Origin: Hybos culiciformis
Lineage: Eukaryota > Arthropoda > Insecta > Diptera > Hybotidae
Length of the DNA: 64,000 bases
Assembly (NCBI GenBank): GCA_964007475.1
Contig: OZ023274.1
Coordinates: 59,664,076-59,728,075 of the forward strand
Reading direction: 5' to 3'
Part shown: in pieces, positions 10,301-22,113 of the stretch
How positions within the stretch are numbered: position 1 is the first letter of the stretch
How the letters are laid out: each line of letters opens with the position of its first letter
Translations under genes and position numbers: made by a program
Notes under the pieces: model-generated
What the model saw: the letters and a program-made list of their open reading frames with translations, nothing else
Databases searched by the model: none
What the model was told of the DNA's origin: nothing

Positions 10301-13300
10301 GGTAGCCCCCCCCGTCGGGGCTTCGGATCAAAATTTCTAGTACCCTATAACCATCTCCAGTTATACTTAACTTCAAAATTTCAAATTTTCGAAATTTGTT
10401 GTATAGCCCCTCAATTGAACCATGGGACAACGGTTGAGGGCCTTTCAACATCCAGTTTTTAAATAGGGTTTTCGTGTCCAACGCTGCAAAAATTTTATAG
10501 GAATATACCTAAATTGTAAAACTGGCTTCTAAAGTAGCTCCTCCGCCGGAACCCCGGATCAATATTTCTAGTACCCTATAACCATCTCGGGTCCCAATAC
10601 TACTTAAGTTCAAAATTTCAGACAAATCGGTCCAGCGGTTTAGGCGTGATTGAGAACAGAAGACAGAATTTTCATTTTTATATATTAGATGAGTATTTTA
10701 CACAAAAATATTTGTAGAAAAATACTTCACATATGGCTCTGTTTCTAAAATTACTAAAAAATTTATAAAAATTCAAATTTACTTAATATTAGTGCTTCAC
10801 CCTTAAAAAAATTTAAAAATTTCAAATTCTGAATTTCAAATTCCTAATGTATTTTGTTAGTGTAAAATTTCAAATTTTTTTTTGTTGTTGTGAATTTCAA
10901 ATACACGCCTCAGAGCGTGTATTTGAAATTAACAACAACAAAAAAAAATTGAAATTCAAGTTCTGTCATTCTAATTGTCAAATCAAAAAAAAAGACATGC
11001 CAGATGAAAAAATTCCGCAAATTTCCTGAGATTTTTTTTGCACAATAATTTTTTGTTCATAATTTTTCCCCAGTATAATAAAATTCTCTAAATTTAGTGA
11101 AAGAAAATCCTACTCTGGCAGCTTTGTTATTAATATTTGAAATTTATGAAAAAAAGTGAAAAAAAGTGTTCACCCGAAAACTTTTTTTTGACATTAAATT
11201 ACACTAACAAAATACATTAGGAATTTCAAATTCAGAATTTGAAATTTTTAAATTTTTTTAAGGGTGAAGCACTATTATTTTTATAATTTTTTTTGAGTAA
11301 GTAGACAATTTTTTATTTTTCACCGTTAATTAAATTTTTTCTTTATTATCAGCATCGAATTTGCCTTGTATATTACATGAGCAAAATTCTTTGTTTTTTT
11401 GCGAAATTTTATCATGGAATTGGCCTTGAAAAATTAGCCTTAATTGATATTTGTTGTAAATTTTTGAAGTGAAACTTCTTTAGAGGCATTGTGATTGAGA
11501 GTGAAAAAAATGTAAGTGTCAAAAATGTAACGCCGAGTGTCAAAAATGTAACGCCGAATGTCAAAAAAAAAGGCAAAAAAAAAGAAAAAAGAAAAAATTT
11601 ATGTGTCAGCTGATGATAAAACCGACAGCCGCTAGCAACTTAATGAAGCTTATCAGCGCAATAACCTACTCTATATTGGCTCAGAATTAAAGTCGAAAAT
11701 ACTATTTTTTTTTTTCGATTGAAAGGGAAATTTATTTTAAACAATAATAAAAAAAATATTTCATTTATTAATTATTAGTGCTAATTTTCAAAAAGTTTTT
11801 GGAATACAAATATGTATTCTGAATAAAAATGTTCCACATGCACCTATTTTGTGGATAATTTATTTTTGATATTAATTTTTCTTAATGTAATTTTTAGTTT
11901 GTTAGTGTAATTTATTTTTGACATTAAATTACACTAATAAAATACAGGAGGAATATTTTTATTACAATTACTTTTCGGAAGAAATACTAATGTCAAATTT
12001 TGCAGGCATATTTGAAAATGCTCTTTTAACTAAAACAGATTTTTTTTTGAAGTAATTTGTAATTGAGTTGTTAGTATAAATTATTTTTGCCATTAAATTC
12101 CATTAATGCAATGCATGTAGAATATTTTTATTCCAATTCATTTTCAGAAGAAGTACTAATAAACATGAAATTTTTCAGGCATATTTAAAAAGTTATTTTA
12201 GGTTAAACTTTTCGGGCAACAAAAAGAAAACATAATTTAAGCCACCCTGCTGTTTTTTCATACATTATTGTCGCTAATAATATAGTTGTAACCGGAATTG
12301 TGTTTACAGCTTACTAGGTGTCTACATTAGCGTATTTTTCCTGCATGCGATTTTGTTCTTTAAATGTATTCGTGTATCTTTATACAAAATCCAAAATCGC
12401 TGCAAAATACGCATGCTGATTTTGAATAATTTTTCAGCATGCGTATTTTTTGACATTTCTCACAAATTTTGCTTTTTTTTATTAATTTGACATTTAAGTC
12501 AAGTAAAATGGTACAATTTGGAAAAATGTATAAAATCGCATGCTTTAAATCTAACCCAGTGGCATATTGAGCACACATAAATACTAATAAATGAAACAGA
12601 AAAAATAGAATACATTCATAAATATGCGCGATTCTAAATCGCTAATGTAGACAGCCCCTTAAAATATTGTAGAAATCATCTGGCAATCAGTGTTGCCAAG
12701 CAGCCATAATTCTAGCCATTTTGAAATAATTTAAAAGCCATTATGCCACTAAACTTTTTGAGCTTAAAAAGTATTTTAGAATTTTTAAATATTTTTATAT
12801 CTAAGTAGTCGCTGGTTTTTAATTTTTTTTGTTTAATTTTTTCTAAGCCGCCGAATTCTCCCAAAACAAGTTATTTTAAGTCGACTGGCCGCAGCAGTCG
12901 AAGGACAAAAATCAACTAGTCGCCGGCGAAAAAATCGATTGGCGTCATGTCTTATATGCATTTGGTCATTTTAAATATTTATTTAGCCGCTCCAGAAAAT
13001 ACTACTTGCCATGAAGTTTCACTTCTTCCGTGTGTCCGGAGACTCACATTTTTTTTTTTTTATGAATTAAGAAAAGGTGAGTTAGCAGAAGCAAGTCTGG
13101 TGAAAAAAAAAATAAAAAAAAATTTTTTGGTCCTATTTTTCGTCAAAAACCTTAAATCAAATTTATTTTGTTTCGAGTCACGGAAAAAAAAAAGTTTTGT
13201 TTGTAAGAGGAATTTTGAAAAAAATCAAGAAAATTTGTTTTATTTAGTTATTTGACTATAAAATTTAAAGGTAAATTAAAAAACTTTTTTTTTATTATTA

Positions 13301-16300
13301 CTATTATTACAAAAAACTAAATTGAAAATTTCGTTACGAGTCACGATTTGAACTTCGTGGTATATTTAATTTTTTATTTTTATAGAAAAATGGCAAAAGA
13401 TAAGATGAGAAAAGATAAAGAAAGAAGTCTATAAAGCAAATAAACCCCAATATGACCAAAAATACCAAGAAAATAAGAAAAAAGCTTTTAAAAAGTTTCC
13501 GGAAATCCAAAGGGCAGTTTCAGAGAAGAAAACTTGAAATACTTCTTTATAATGTTACATTTTTTACTTAGTTTTACTTATTCTTGAATTTAATGTTTTA
13601 TTTTATACAAAAATCTGTAAATAAAATAAAATTAATCTGTAATAAAATTAAAATGGTGAAAAAAATTGTCTTTTTTCTTTAAAGTTAATTTATAAAACTT
13701 TTTACCGTCTCCTTTAATAATATTGCCTCTTGTTATTATTTAGTAACAATAGTAATTTTTCTTTTCGAGTCACGGAAACTAGAATTAATTGTCAGTTACT
13801 AGGATTACAAAACTTAATGCGAATAGTTTTATTCGAAGCGTTTTTAGTCCAACAAATTAAATAAAAAAAAAAAAAAATTGGCAAATAATCTTATTTTTAG
13901 AGAATTTTGCGATGAAACAATGATATCTTTAAAATAACATTCAAAATTTTAGTCATCGAGTCACGAATACAATGAAGAATTTCATTGTCTTCAAACAATA
14001 AAAAAAAAATCTCCCTTCATTGAGTAAGGGGACGAGCCAAGCAACAAAAATCTGTTAAACTTTTTCAAATAGAACGTCTATTTACTGAGAAATCGGAGCA
14101 AATGTCAAAAAACATGGTATCGAGTCACGACGAAACAGAGCCATGGTTTTATTTTTTTTTTCAAATTTATATTTTTAACTGAGTTTAATTTTTCCGTTCT
14201 GTGAAAATTTACTAATTCAATTTTCGCCCGAAATAAAGATATAATTTTAAAAGAATACTTATTTTTTTTAGTACCCAAGTGAGATTTCACGAAACGAAGA
14301 CGATTTTAAAATTGTATTATTGCAAATTTTTTTTAGGTCAATTGGGGCTGGACATCTCAAAAAAAAACCTTTGGGAAAAAAATTAAAGAAACCATACTTC
14401 TAAAACGGTAACGAAAACAGGAAAACTGTCTCCGGGAACATAATTCCTGTTTAAATTCAAAATGTGTAAAGTAAAAACATTTTTAAACAAAGTAATATTT
14501 GATATTTATTAAGGTATAGTTTTATTAAGGAATAGTTTTGAAAATTCAAGTTGATGAGAATAGAAATTTATTTATTACATTAAGATTAAAGTTTATAAAC
14601 AAAGATTTTAATTTTTTAGAAAGTACTAAATACATAGTTGGAATTTATTTAAATAATACAACATCAAACCTCATTAATTAAAATAAAAAGGTATGAATTA
14701 AAAATGTATTGTTCATCAATTTATTTTAAAAACTAAATTCATAAACTTTTGATAATTTAATAATGAAACAAAACATTCTTCCAGTTTCCATAAAAATTAT
14801 TAAAATATTATATTGGTAGACAAATTTTTTAATTCTTACCTTATTACTTTAAAATAAAATAAAAAAGTTCTTTCACCTTAAATATTTTTAATGCAACTGA
14901 ATATGAATTGAATTCAATATAAAAGCTTAAATGATTTTATTTATCAAAGATTATTATTTTCGTAATTTTCCGGTAAATTTCTACTACGCTGTTGCCTGCC
15001 TGAAATACCCAGCAGTGTATGTACATAATGTAGCTTATCCTTACGTCGCACAAAAATTGCCATACAGGTTAAAACAAAATAGTTTTTTTTAGACCTTTAG
15101 TTAAATAAAACCTTTCAGTATAATCCATAGTAATTTTTATGTTTTGAACGGGGGCTGCTGTACAGGAATTATATTGGTCGTATAATTCAACCAATTTAAT
15201 GTTTTTGTTAATCAACAAAAAAAAATGTTTATTTGTACTTACCTCAAATGTTGTGAATACTATTTTTTCGATTGAACCAAAATATCTTTCCCAAAGAATT
15301 TGAGTTTGTTGGCGAAGGGCATGAATTCGTGTTAAAGATATAGATCTCACAACATCGGGGACCTTAAAATAAAAGAAAGAAACTTCAATTTATATTTATA
15401 ATTAGTCAGAATTGCGTGTTAAGGCATAATAATATTTATTATAAATGATTTAGTTTATATACACTTACATATATATGATTTGAAGTAAAAAAAATTTTGG
15501 ATTTAATATTAACGGGTGCGTTAAGGGAAGCTTAACATTTTAAGAATGTTCGTTAAAAATCACTTGCTAAATATGGCTTATATTATATGCGGTTTCACTT
15601 AATTATAAATTAACGTTAAAGAAAAAAAAAAAGATTTGTACAATTTTTGATGCGATTTTTTTTAATTCCCAAAAATAAGGTCTAATAATTTTTTACTTAG
15701 AAATTATTTAGTTTAAAAGACAAGATGGGTGTAGAAGGGAGCTTCAGTAGACGATACCATGTAAATATGATTGGTTTTTTTTTTCCTGCAAATTTTCAAA
15801 TTTACGGGATCTTGAATTTCCATATTGAAAACAGATCAAATTTTTTTAATTGCGGAATTTTAAAATTCCAGAATTGTTTAATCGGAATTGAATATTTTAT
15901 TTTAATGCTGGCCATACACGGTCCAACTTGATTGTACAACATGTTGACAACAAGTTGTATGTTTTTCCACACACGATACAACTTGTTTAGCAACCATTCT
16001 TCAATCGTCAAAAATTTATTGATTTTTTTTTTTTTTTTTTGACGCTAATAATAAAATTTAAACTAAATTAATTTAAATAATAAAAAAGTTTGTATATATT
16101 TTTGACTCAAAATGACAATTAACGTCATTTTGGTTTACAACAGGTTGACAACTTGCCCATACACTAGACAACTTCAACAAAAAACCAACAAAAAACCTAC
16201 AAAAATTAAAATTTTTATATTTTTTGCCAACCAACTTCCAACCGTCAAATTGGTAGGCCAACAAGTTGTCAACTTGCCCACACACGATACAACTTGCCAT

Positions 16301-19300
16301 GTTGTCAACATGTTGTACAACCAAGTTGGACCGTGTATGGCCAGCATAAGATTAGCATAAATAAAAATTTCAGATTTAAAATTGTGTTAACAAAAAATAT
16401 AATTATTTTCGAAATAAAAATACCTGCAACAGAAGTCGCTCATCTGCCCATACAGTTGCTTGCTGCCAATCGATTTTGGACTCAAAAGGCAGCACCCAAC
16501 CATTTGATAATAAAACAGGAATGCATCCTGCTTGCAAGGCTTCCAAAAATCTGCAATTAAGATAATAATTTATCTAATGTATAAAAATGAAAATTATCTG
16601 TTTCTCTGTCCTCAATCACGCCTAAACCGCTGGACATATTTGGCTGAAATTTTGAACTTAAGTATCATTGGGTCCGTGATGCTTATTGGGTACTAGAAAT
16701 TTTGATCCGAAGCCGCGGCGGGAGAGCTACCTTAGAAACCGATTTTGCAATTTAGATATATTCCGATAAAATGTTGTAGCGTTGGACCCGAAAAGCCTAT
16801 TTAAAATACTGGATGTTGAAAGGCCCCTAACCGTTGTCCCAGGGCTCAAATGGCGGGCTATACAACAATTTTCCAAATTTTCAAAATAAGGAGCCTAGAT
16901 ACCCGAGACGCTTATAGGGTACTAGACATTTTGATCCGAAGTACCGACGTTGGGATATGTAGCAAATTTCGCAATTCCGATTTTTTTTACTGCCCAAAAT
17001 CTGGATAAAAGTGTTTTGATATTAATATAAGTTCGGTACTACCGAGCGAAGCCGGGTATTTCAACTTGTTGAGTATATAATTTATATAATTTTTTTTTTG
17101 TGTAATTAATATTATTTCTTACCTTATATATATAGAGTACATGTTTACTTTTTTACAAAGCATTTATTTAAAACATCTTAGGGTTTATTATGATTGTAAA
17201 ATACCAAAGAAATTTTCGTTCGTAAATCATTTACGTTATGAACGAACATAAGAAACTTTCAATAATGAAAAATCTTAAAAAACATAATGTCATCAGGTCA
17301 GGTCGAGTTAGATCGAAAGTAAAAATCTTACGAAAATTTGAAGTTAACAATGACTACTTACATTATAAAAAAAAAAAAGAATTCATAATAAAATATATAC
17401 AATATACTAGGTAGATATATACAATTCTATAATTTTCCAACATTTTGATTACTGTGCTTGTGTATTATTATTACAAGATATGAATAATATATTACAAAAG
17501 CTATGAGGTTAATTCTAAGACAAAACAACCAGGGTGAGATATTCTATTTCTAATGTTTAAATTTAAATTGAAAAATATTTGAACACCGGATTAAATGAAT
17601 TAACATCATTTATCACAAATGAGAATAACTATGCATTTAGAAAAGAATCATCATCAAGTCCTTTATGCAAAAATTCACCTACGAATTCAGGGGTTGAAAC
17701 AATTTAACCCATTACCAAATTAATTTAAAAATGAATTAAATTTTACTAATTTTAGAAATTCGATGATTAAAGATGTCAAGATCAAAAATAAAACATAGAA
17801 ACTAGTGAAATGTTATATTTATCAATTTTGAATTTATTTGATTATGTAATTTTATAAAATTATGTTTTTATTGTGTAAAGCTAATAGCTAAATAGCATAA
17901 ATTAAATATATTAAGATAAACCAGTATACTAACATTAAAAATTTTGATATAAAAATTTTAAAATTGGATACCCACTATGGTTTTAATATTTTTAATTTTC
18001 CAGTTTTCCGACAAACAAAAAAGAAATGAGAATTTTTTCCTCCTGTTTGTTTTGTTTTTGTTAATTTTTTTTCTCTAATTATGGCTGGCATCTGCAAACG
18101 AAACGCCAATGATTTAATTACGATATGTGAGAACATTGGGTATCCAATGTTTATTAAAAAAAAAATGTACATATATATAAAATTTGATTCCCAAAAACTA
18201 TTCACAATGATTTGTCTTTATTTTCTAACTACATACTTAGTTTCTGTAAAAAGTTAATACATAAAAAATGGTGTAACGACGACCTGAAATAACGTAATAT
18301 TGCCTACAGACTTTATGTCTTCAGACTTACTGTCTTTTTTTTAAGGTTTCGCAAATAAAATTTTTAGTTATGTCTGATCCAAATATATCAAATATTAAAA
18401 CAATAATCTGATTTATTTTTACCTGAACGATCCCAGCCTTCGGCCACGTGGAACTAAGCAAAATGTAGAGTTTTGTAACAAAGTCTCATAGTCATATCTG
18501 TAATGAAATTGAGCAAAAATTAATTATGATAAAAGCAGGAATAACATAATTTTAGTCACCTATCGTATTCTCGATTATCTTCTTCACATCTTGAGTCTTG
18601 CAGTTCTCTCCAGCTTTTACCATGTCGGCAAGTTGTAACTAATATTAGATCTCTACCATTATGTAAGTGAAATAATGAGTTTCTTGTTTCAGATCCTATC
18701 CCATGGACATATCTAAAAAATAAAAAAAAGTTACTACATATCACCTGGAATGAGCATATCTCGGAGAAAAAAGAACGGCCATCGGAATGACTTGCAGACT
18801 TTCACCGAAGATTGTAAATTTGTGTCATAAGACCTATGGTCGCGTATGGGGAACTGGTACGGTGACCAGAAACAAAGAAAAAGAAATCGACTGTTTAGAC
18901 CAAATACAGAAATCAGTCTGTCTGGGAATAACCGGAGTGGCAAGGTCTTCGGCGACCAGATCACTAGAAACAATATTAGACTTGAGACCGCTGGCTTTGC
19001 ATGTACAAATGGCAGCTACAAATACGATAACATGACAGAGCAGTGGATCGTATGCGGCCGACATTGATGGCTCTGCCTCGATTGTATAAATCTTAGCCAT
19101 GACGGCAGCTAGGATAATTAAGGGAAGAAATATACGAGGGAGAGGGATCAAGATATACTAAGACAGCAAAACTGCCCTAAGTACCCTTACCAAAACAGAA
19201 GTACGGTCTGGGACAGTACATGAATGTCTAAAGGTAGCTACTTGAAGAAATAGGAACATGAAAACCGGGAGGCCATTACGTGGGTTAAAGGCCACTCGAA

Positions 19301-21612
19301 CATAGAAGGCAATTTGAAAGCAGAAAGTTTTACGAAGTTTGGGAACAGATCACCCGGGAAAGACTACAATCTTTCAAGGGCCTCTCCGGAACCAAAGCCA
19401 AGATAGTCAGCGAGGGCTGGAAAAACACAGAGAAATGTGACGACAAACGGAGGACAAACAGATTTTTAACCTTGACAGGACTAATCTGTGGCTTTTCACA
19501 CATTTGCAGGAAAGTGGATCCAAAAAGTTCTCGAATACGCCGCAAAAATTACTTTGTGAATAAGCTCGTGATTTCAAAAATGTATCTAATTGCATAAAAG
19601 CTCTCTATTTTTGAAATATCTTGAAATCTTAGAACAAGCGGATCTACCTTATCATCATATTGATCATATTCAGATGATTTTCTATGTATTCTATAAACTG
19701 GATCATGCCTTAATTGCGCTTCTAGGAGAAAAAGTTAAATCTATTAACGATGGGAGCTAACCATGTCATTCTATCACTAACCAACCGTTTAATCTGAAGT
19801 TTAAAAAACTTCTGATAAAAAAAAAAACAAGCAGGCGATTAGAAATTAATTCGCGGTCTACCGGTAGACCACGGTCGACGTCTTGGCTACTCATGATATA
19901 TGGGTGTTAATACATTCAAACCAACATCTTTTCAACTGACAAAAAAAAAACAAGAACCAAACCAAAATGAGATTAAAAACAAAATAAAAAATTCTGTGGC
20001 ACACCTTATGATTATTTTCAGAAGGCAGTATTTTTAGACTAAGTTTCCTCTCGAAAAATCTGATTTAAATTTTTTGAAAAATTGTTAATAAGTGAAGACT
20101 CTTAGCACATAACAGGATCTCAACAATATAATGGTGCGATGATTTGTTTTGTTTTTCTTTTACTTTAATAAAATGTGCATAAAAAAAGCACAGAATTATA
20201 ATTTTATTTAGTATACACACCATACTACGAAAAAGGAACCAGTTTCCCGCATTTTTGTTGTAATTTTTTGGGCACGAAAAATATTCATTTTTGGCCGTCT
20301 GTTATTAAGAGTTATATTAGTCTGTGCTCTTAGTTTTACTTGTAGGATATTTCCAGTGAAATCGTGTCGTTCCAAAAGTAAAAATAATCCAGAAATAGAA
20401 TTTGGTTCCAGTTTTAAATGAAATAGTGACTTATAAGACGCACTCTAAGAGAAGAATGGGACGTACTCAATTAAAAACATATTCGTTCGGGAATTAACTC
20501 AAAATTTCATTTCTTTTTTTTTTAAATTATAAAAGTACAAACCTTTTCCCTTTGAATGCTAATAAGTATTTTTTTGTAACAGGAAAATTATTATTGTGCA
20601 CAAATCCTGTATTACCGGCTCTTAATGGGAATTGCTTATGAAACAATGGAATGCTTATATCGAATCCCTTACGTATTTGTTGTATACTCATGCTGGCTTT
20701 AGCCAGTATTGCTTCACCAGTATCAAAACCTAATGAATTTTCTGCATAATCAGGCCATGTACCACTATATAAATTAAATATTAAATGATTTCTACCATTA
20801 TTCCAATATGATAAACGTTGCAATCTAGATGGCACATTTCTCACATAATCTTCTGACAAGCCGTCACGATCTAATGTATCTATACCTAATACAAATAAGC
20901 AAGCTTTATCTGGATCAGATGTGTAATATCGTGATTCTTTTATGGCTGTTATAATTTTTTTATAATTTAAACTAGTTGGGGGTGAAATAATTCCACCACC
21001 AAGACCGGTTCCAATACCCCCGCCGCCACCACCATTTCCAACAGTTAATGGTTCTGTTGGATAAATATAAACTAAAAACTCATCAAAGCATTTTGTATAA
21101 TCAAAGCAAGTTTCCATACGACATGGTTGTTGAGTTGATGCTGATAATTTTGTTTTTATAAATTTCCTATTATTATTATTATTATTATTATTATTTTCAT
21201 TTTTATAATTATTTTGTTTATTATTTACATTAAAATTTTTTATTATATTTTGATTATTGATTAAATTATTAAAATTTTTAATTGCACCAGTTAAATGTAT
21301 TTGATTTTCATTATTAATAATATTATTATTATTAATTTTTAATAAATTATCACGTTGATTATTTAATAAAAATGTTGGTAAATTTGTAATTATTGATCCA
21401 ATAATTTTATGGCGGGATAATGATGAATGATAAAATTGTTTATTCGTATTACTATAGAATGGTTGTTTAGATTTTTTAATTAATGAATTATTGCTGTTAT
21501 TGCTGCTGCTACCAATGTTGTTATAGTTTTTCAGTCTGTAGCCACCAAAATAACTAAAAACTAAAAATGCGCACGATAAAAAAACTAAAATGTAACGTTT
21601 TTTTGCTTGCAT
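7152..21612 (-). CDS. ttv: Exostosin-1 / tout-velu, 5' seven coding exons (3' exons outside window)
   Basis: This is the heparan sulfate co-polymerase EXT1, a Golgi type II membrane glycosyltransferase that adds GlcA and GlcNAc alternately and is needed for Hedgehog, Wg and Dpp movement in flies. Coding exons on the minus strand: 21612-20543, 18712-18560, 18497-18423, 16550-16424, 15362-15243, 7494-7391, 7302-7152. All borders are AG/GT and phases add up to 600 codons. Residues 7-23 are the signal anchor. Residues 24-163 are an unusually Asn-rich stem. The GT47 exostosin domain begins at CRMETCF (residue 164). [18 protein letters not shown] and [13 protein letters not shown] are family hallmarks. 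The last exons enter the GT64 half ([15 protein letters not shown]; [12 protein letters not shown] type). The remaining roughly 150 residues, with the DxD centre, are not in the window. The start has a good AAAATG context. Confidence 0.95.
7391..7494 (-). CDS. ttv: ttv coding exon 6
   Basis: Acceptor TCCATAG, donor GTTAAT. It encodes [20 protein letters not shown] and [14 protein letters not shown], matching the start of the GT64 domain. The preceding intron is about 7.7 kb and full of repeats. Confidence 0.9.
7789..8550. mobile_element. MITE with about 50-bp TIRs and TAA target duplication
   Basis: TGCTAGAGATAGAGTCGACG begins the left end and its reverse complement closes the right end; the match continues through ACGCGCG-rich DNA for about 50 bp. 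TAA flanks both sides (7786-7788, 8551-8553). The middle is very AT-rich. It fits a non-autonomous PIF/Harbinger element. Confidence 0.82.
8554..9470. other. Intronic AT-rich DNA, nothing recognised
   Basis: Part of ttv intron 5. Repeated 'gagtatacgattttat' near 9145-9180; otherwise simple sequence. The 94-codon frame at 9216-9500 has no domain. Confidence 0.5.
9471..10689 (-). mobile_element. Helitron-like non-autonomous element with internal tandem array
   Basis: Read on the minus strand it starts TCTAATATATAAAAATGAAA (preceded by A) and ends GCCGGGTATTTCGACTAG (followed by T). The 5' TC, 3' CTAG and A/T insertion point fit Helitrons. ACCGTGCGAAGCCGGGT before the end can form a short imperfect hairpin. 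No target duplication is seen. Near the 5' end lies the box 'cctaaaccgctggaccgatt'. Related copies are at 16573, 40555/52218 and, partly, 61350. It encodes no Rep/helicase. Confidence 0.6.
9543..10065 (-). repeat. Four tandem units of 122-136 bp inside the Helitron-like element
   Basis: GTGCACTAAAA recurs at about 9543, 9665, 9801 and 9935. Each is followed by 'tagccacttccccggtgcc' and 'gggtccaacgctataat'. Longer related units (about 220-235 bp) continue to about 10600. The copy at 40.6 kb has two such units and that at 16.6 kb at most a remnant. Confidence 0.8.
10790..11274. mobile_element. MITE with about 80-bp terminal inverted repeats
   Basis: AGTGCTTCACCCTTAAAAAA near the left end is matched by its reverse complement at the right end, and the inverted match extends about 80 bp to TAATGTATTTTGTTAGTGTAA. 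The left arm contains a second hairpin around ACACGCCTCAGAGCGTGT. ATT lies outside both ends and may be the target duplication. A half copy is at 61733-61862. Confidence 0.78.
11880..12205. repeat. Two diverged tandem units of about 190 bp
   Basis: Both units contain 'gttagt(g/a)ta(a)att(t)atttttg(a/c)catta', an 'aatatttttatt' box and 'ttcaggcatattt' or close variants. The first words resemble the arms of the 10790 MITE. Confidence 0.5.
12314..12658. mobile_element. MITE with TTA target duplication
   Basis: Left end (ctag)GTGTCTACATTAGCG and right end CGCTAATGTAGACAGCCCC are inverted copies. TTA flanks both (12311-12313, 12659-12661). Inside, GCATGCG and its partners form further inverted repeats. 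Non-autonomous, PIF/Harbinger-like by duplication size. Confidence 0.72.
13173..14130 (+). repeat. Five dispersed CGAGTCACG motifs
   Basis: CGAGTCACG, or ACGAGTCACG in one case, lies near 13175, 13337, 13766, 13957 and 14121, all in the same orientation. Two are followed by GAAA and three by A. The region also has a short coding-like stretch (13431-13538). The motif may be a spaced protein-binding site or the trace of a decayed element. Confidence 0.5.
13431..13538 (+). pseudogene. Coding-like fragment, probably transposon derived
   Basis: The frame [20 protein letters not shown] followed by [15 protein letters not shown] and a stop looks like a charged, K/Q/E-rich tail, unlike the surrounding AT-rich DNA. 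An upstream ATG (13390) in another frame gives [14 protein letters not shown] recall K/E/Y-rich leaders of this kind in insect transposon proteins, but I cannot name a family. Confidence 0.3.
14131..15242. other. ttv intron 5 right part, nothing recognised
   Basis: AT-rich; no terminal repeats or coding frames that stand out. Confidence 0.5.
15243..15362 (-). CDS. ttv: ttv coding exon 5
   Basis: Acceptor TTTTAAG, donor GTAAGT; 40 codons in phase 0. It encodes [20 protein letters not shown] and [19 protein letters not shown], linking the GT47 and GT64 halves. Confidence 0.93.
15906..16346. mobile_element. MITE with TAA target duplication in ttv intron 4
   Basis: TGCTGGCCATACACGGTCCA at the left is mirrored at the right, with about 45 bp of inverted match. 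TAA flanks both sides (15903-15905, 16347-16349). Inside, ACACGATACAACTTG and GTTGACAACTTG words recur in both orientations. Termini of the TGCTGGCCATACAC type are common in Harbinger elements. Confidence 0.85.
16424..16550 (-). CDS. ttv: ttv coding exon 4
   Basis: Acceptor AATTGCAG, donor GTATTT. It encodes [18 protein letters not shown] and ends DERLLLQ, the end of the conserved GT47 core. Confidence 0.93.
16573..17068 (+). mobile_element. Helitron-like element, short copy
   Basis: Starts TCTAATGTATAAAAATGAAA after an A and ends GCCGGGTATTTCAACTTG before a T, so the CTAG end is mutated to CTTG. The central parts match the 9471 and 40555 copies (TATTCCGATAAAATGTTGTA, GCGTTGGACCCGAAAAGCC). 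The tandem array is all but absent. Confidence 0.6.
17069..18422. other. ttv intron 3, AT-rich
   Basis: No coding frames or terminal repeats recognised. The 76-codon antisense frame at 17975-18205 lacks any domain. Confidence 0.5.
18423..18497 (-). CDS. ttv: ttv coding exon 3
   Basis: A 75-bp exon between ATTACAG and GTAAAA. It encodes [20 protein letters not shown] followed by LGSF, the most conserved signature of exostosins. The intron before it is only 62 bp. Confidence 0.93.
18560..18712 (-). CDS. ttv: ttv coding exon 2
   Basis: Begins after TTTTTAG and ends before GTGACT. It encodes [19 protein letters not shown] and the following TTCRHGKSW stretch, a well conserved part of the GT47 half. 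The first base completes the Arg codon split by intron 1. Confidence 0.93.
18745..19575 (+). pseudogene. LINE reverse transcriptase / RNase H remnant in ttv intron 1
   Basis: Pieces in several frames follow the order of a LINE ORF2. First comes the RT thumb (MTCRLSPKI, then [19 protein letters not shown]), then the RNase H motif [15 protein letters not shown] at about 19281-19328, then further broken frames. It is riddled with stops and lies opposite to ttv. It is related to the better preserved copy at 45920-47116, with the same SPKI...ETIL.L.PL.LH.Q.AA order. RNase H places it in the I-like group of LINEs. Confidence 0.75.
19576..20542. other. ttv intron 1 remainder, nothing recognised
   Basis: A short palindrome 'ggtctaccggtagacc' lies at 19853. 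No gene or terminal repeats seen. Confidence 0.5.
20543..21612 (-). CDS. ttv: ttv coding exon 1
   Basis: It encodes 356 residues plus two bases of an Arg codon and ends at AAAAG|GTTTGT. It holds the signal anchor, an Asn-rich stem with a run of ten or more Asn near residues 138-148, the start of the exostosin domain ([16 protein letters not shown]) and a Gly-rich insert around residues 193-208. The N-terminus MQAKKRY is very close to what I know of EXT1 proteins. Confidence 0.95.
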
Positions 21613-22110
21613 TTTAATATTTTAATTTTTATATATTTCTATAAATTTTTTAATATTAATTTAGTATCTATTTAATTGTAGATATTTGTATTAACTGTCG
21701 ATTAAAACTCATTGTGATAATAATTTTTTTATTATAATAACTAAATTAATTTTTGATATTCTTTTATTTTTTAGCTTCGTATCGTATTTTTTTTTTTTTG
21801 TGAATTAATAATTAAATGCTGAAATAAAAATAAAAGAATTAAATAAGTTTAAGCAAATCTTAATTGCGGTGTGAAGGCGATTAGTGCCAAAATTAATAAA
21901 AACGTAAGCTTCTGCCTATTATTATCATTCTAATAATATTCTAACCAAAAACATCTGAAACATTAATTGATTATACTTATATAATGGGAATATAATTAGA
22001 ATATTTCTTTTCATACAAAAATAATCCCATAAAAAATGTTTGATTTGCTACGCCTACTACTTACCAACCCTTGTCTAAATTTCATAAATTTCCAATTATT
22101 TATTTTTATC
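21613..22110. promoter_or_regulatory. Upstream/5' UTR region of ttv (no defined element)
   Basis: The sequence before the ttv start codon is extremely AT-rich. I cannot place a TATA box or initiator, so this marks only where the leader or promoter should lie. It ends at the MITE at 22114. Confidence 0.3.
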
Positions 22111-22113
22111 TAA

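Noticed and set aside
12947..13255. 102-codon frame, plus strand
   Set aside because: Low-complexity K/F/N-rich translation of A/T runs; no domain.
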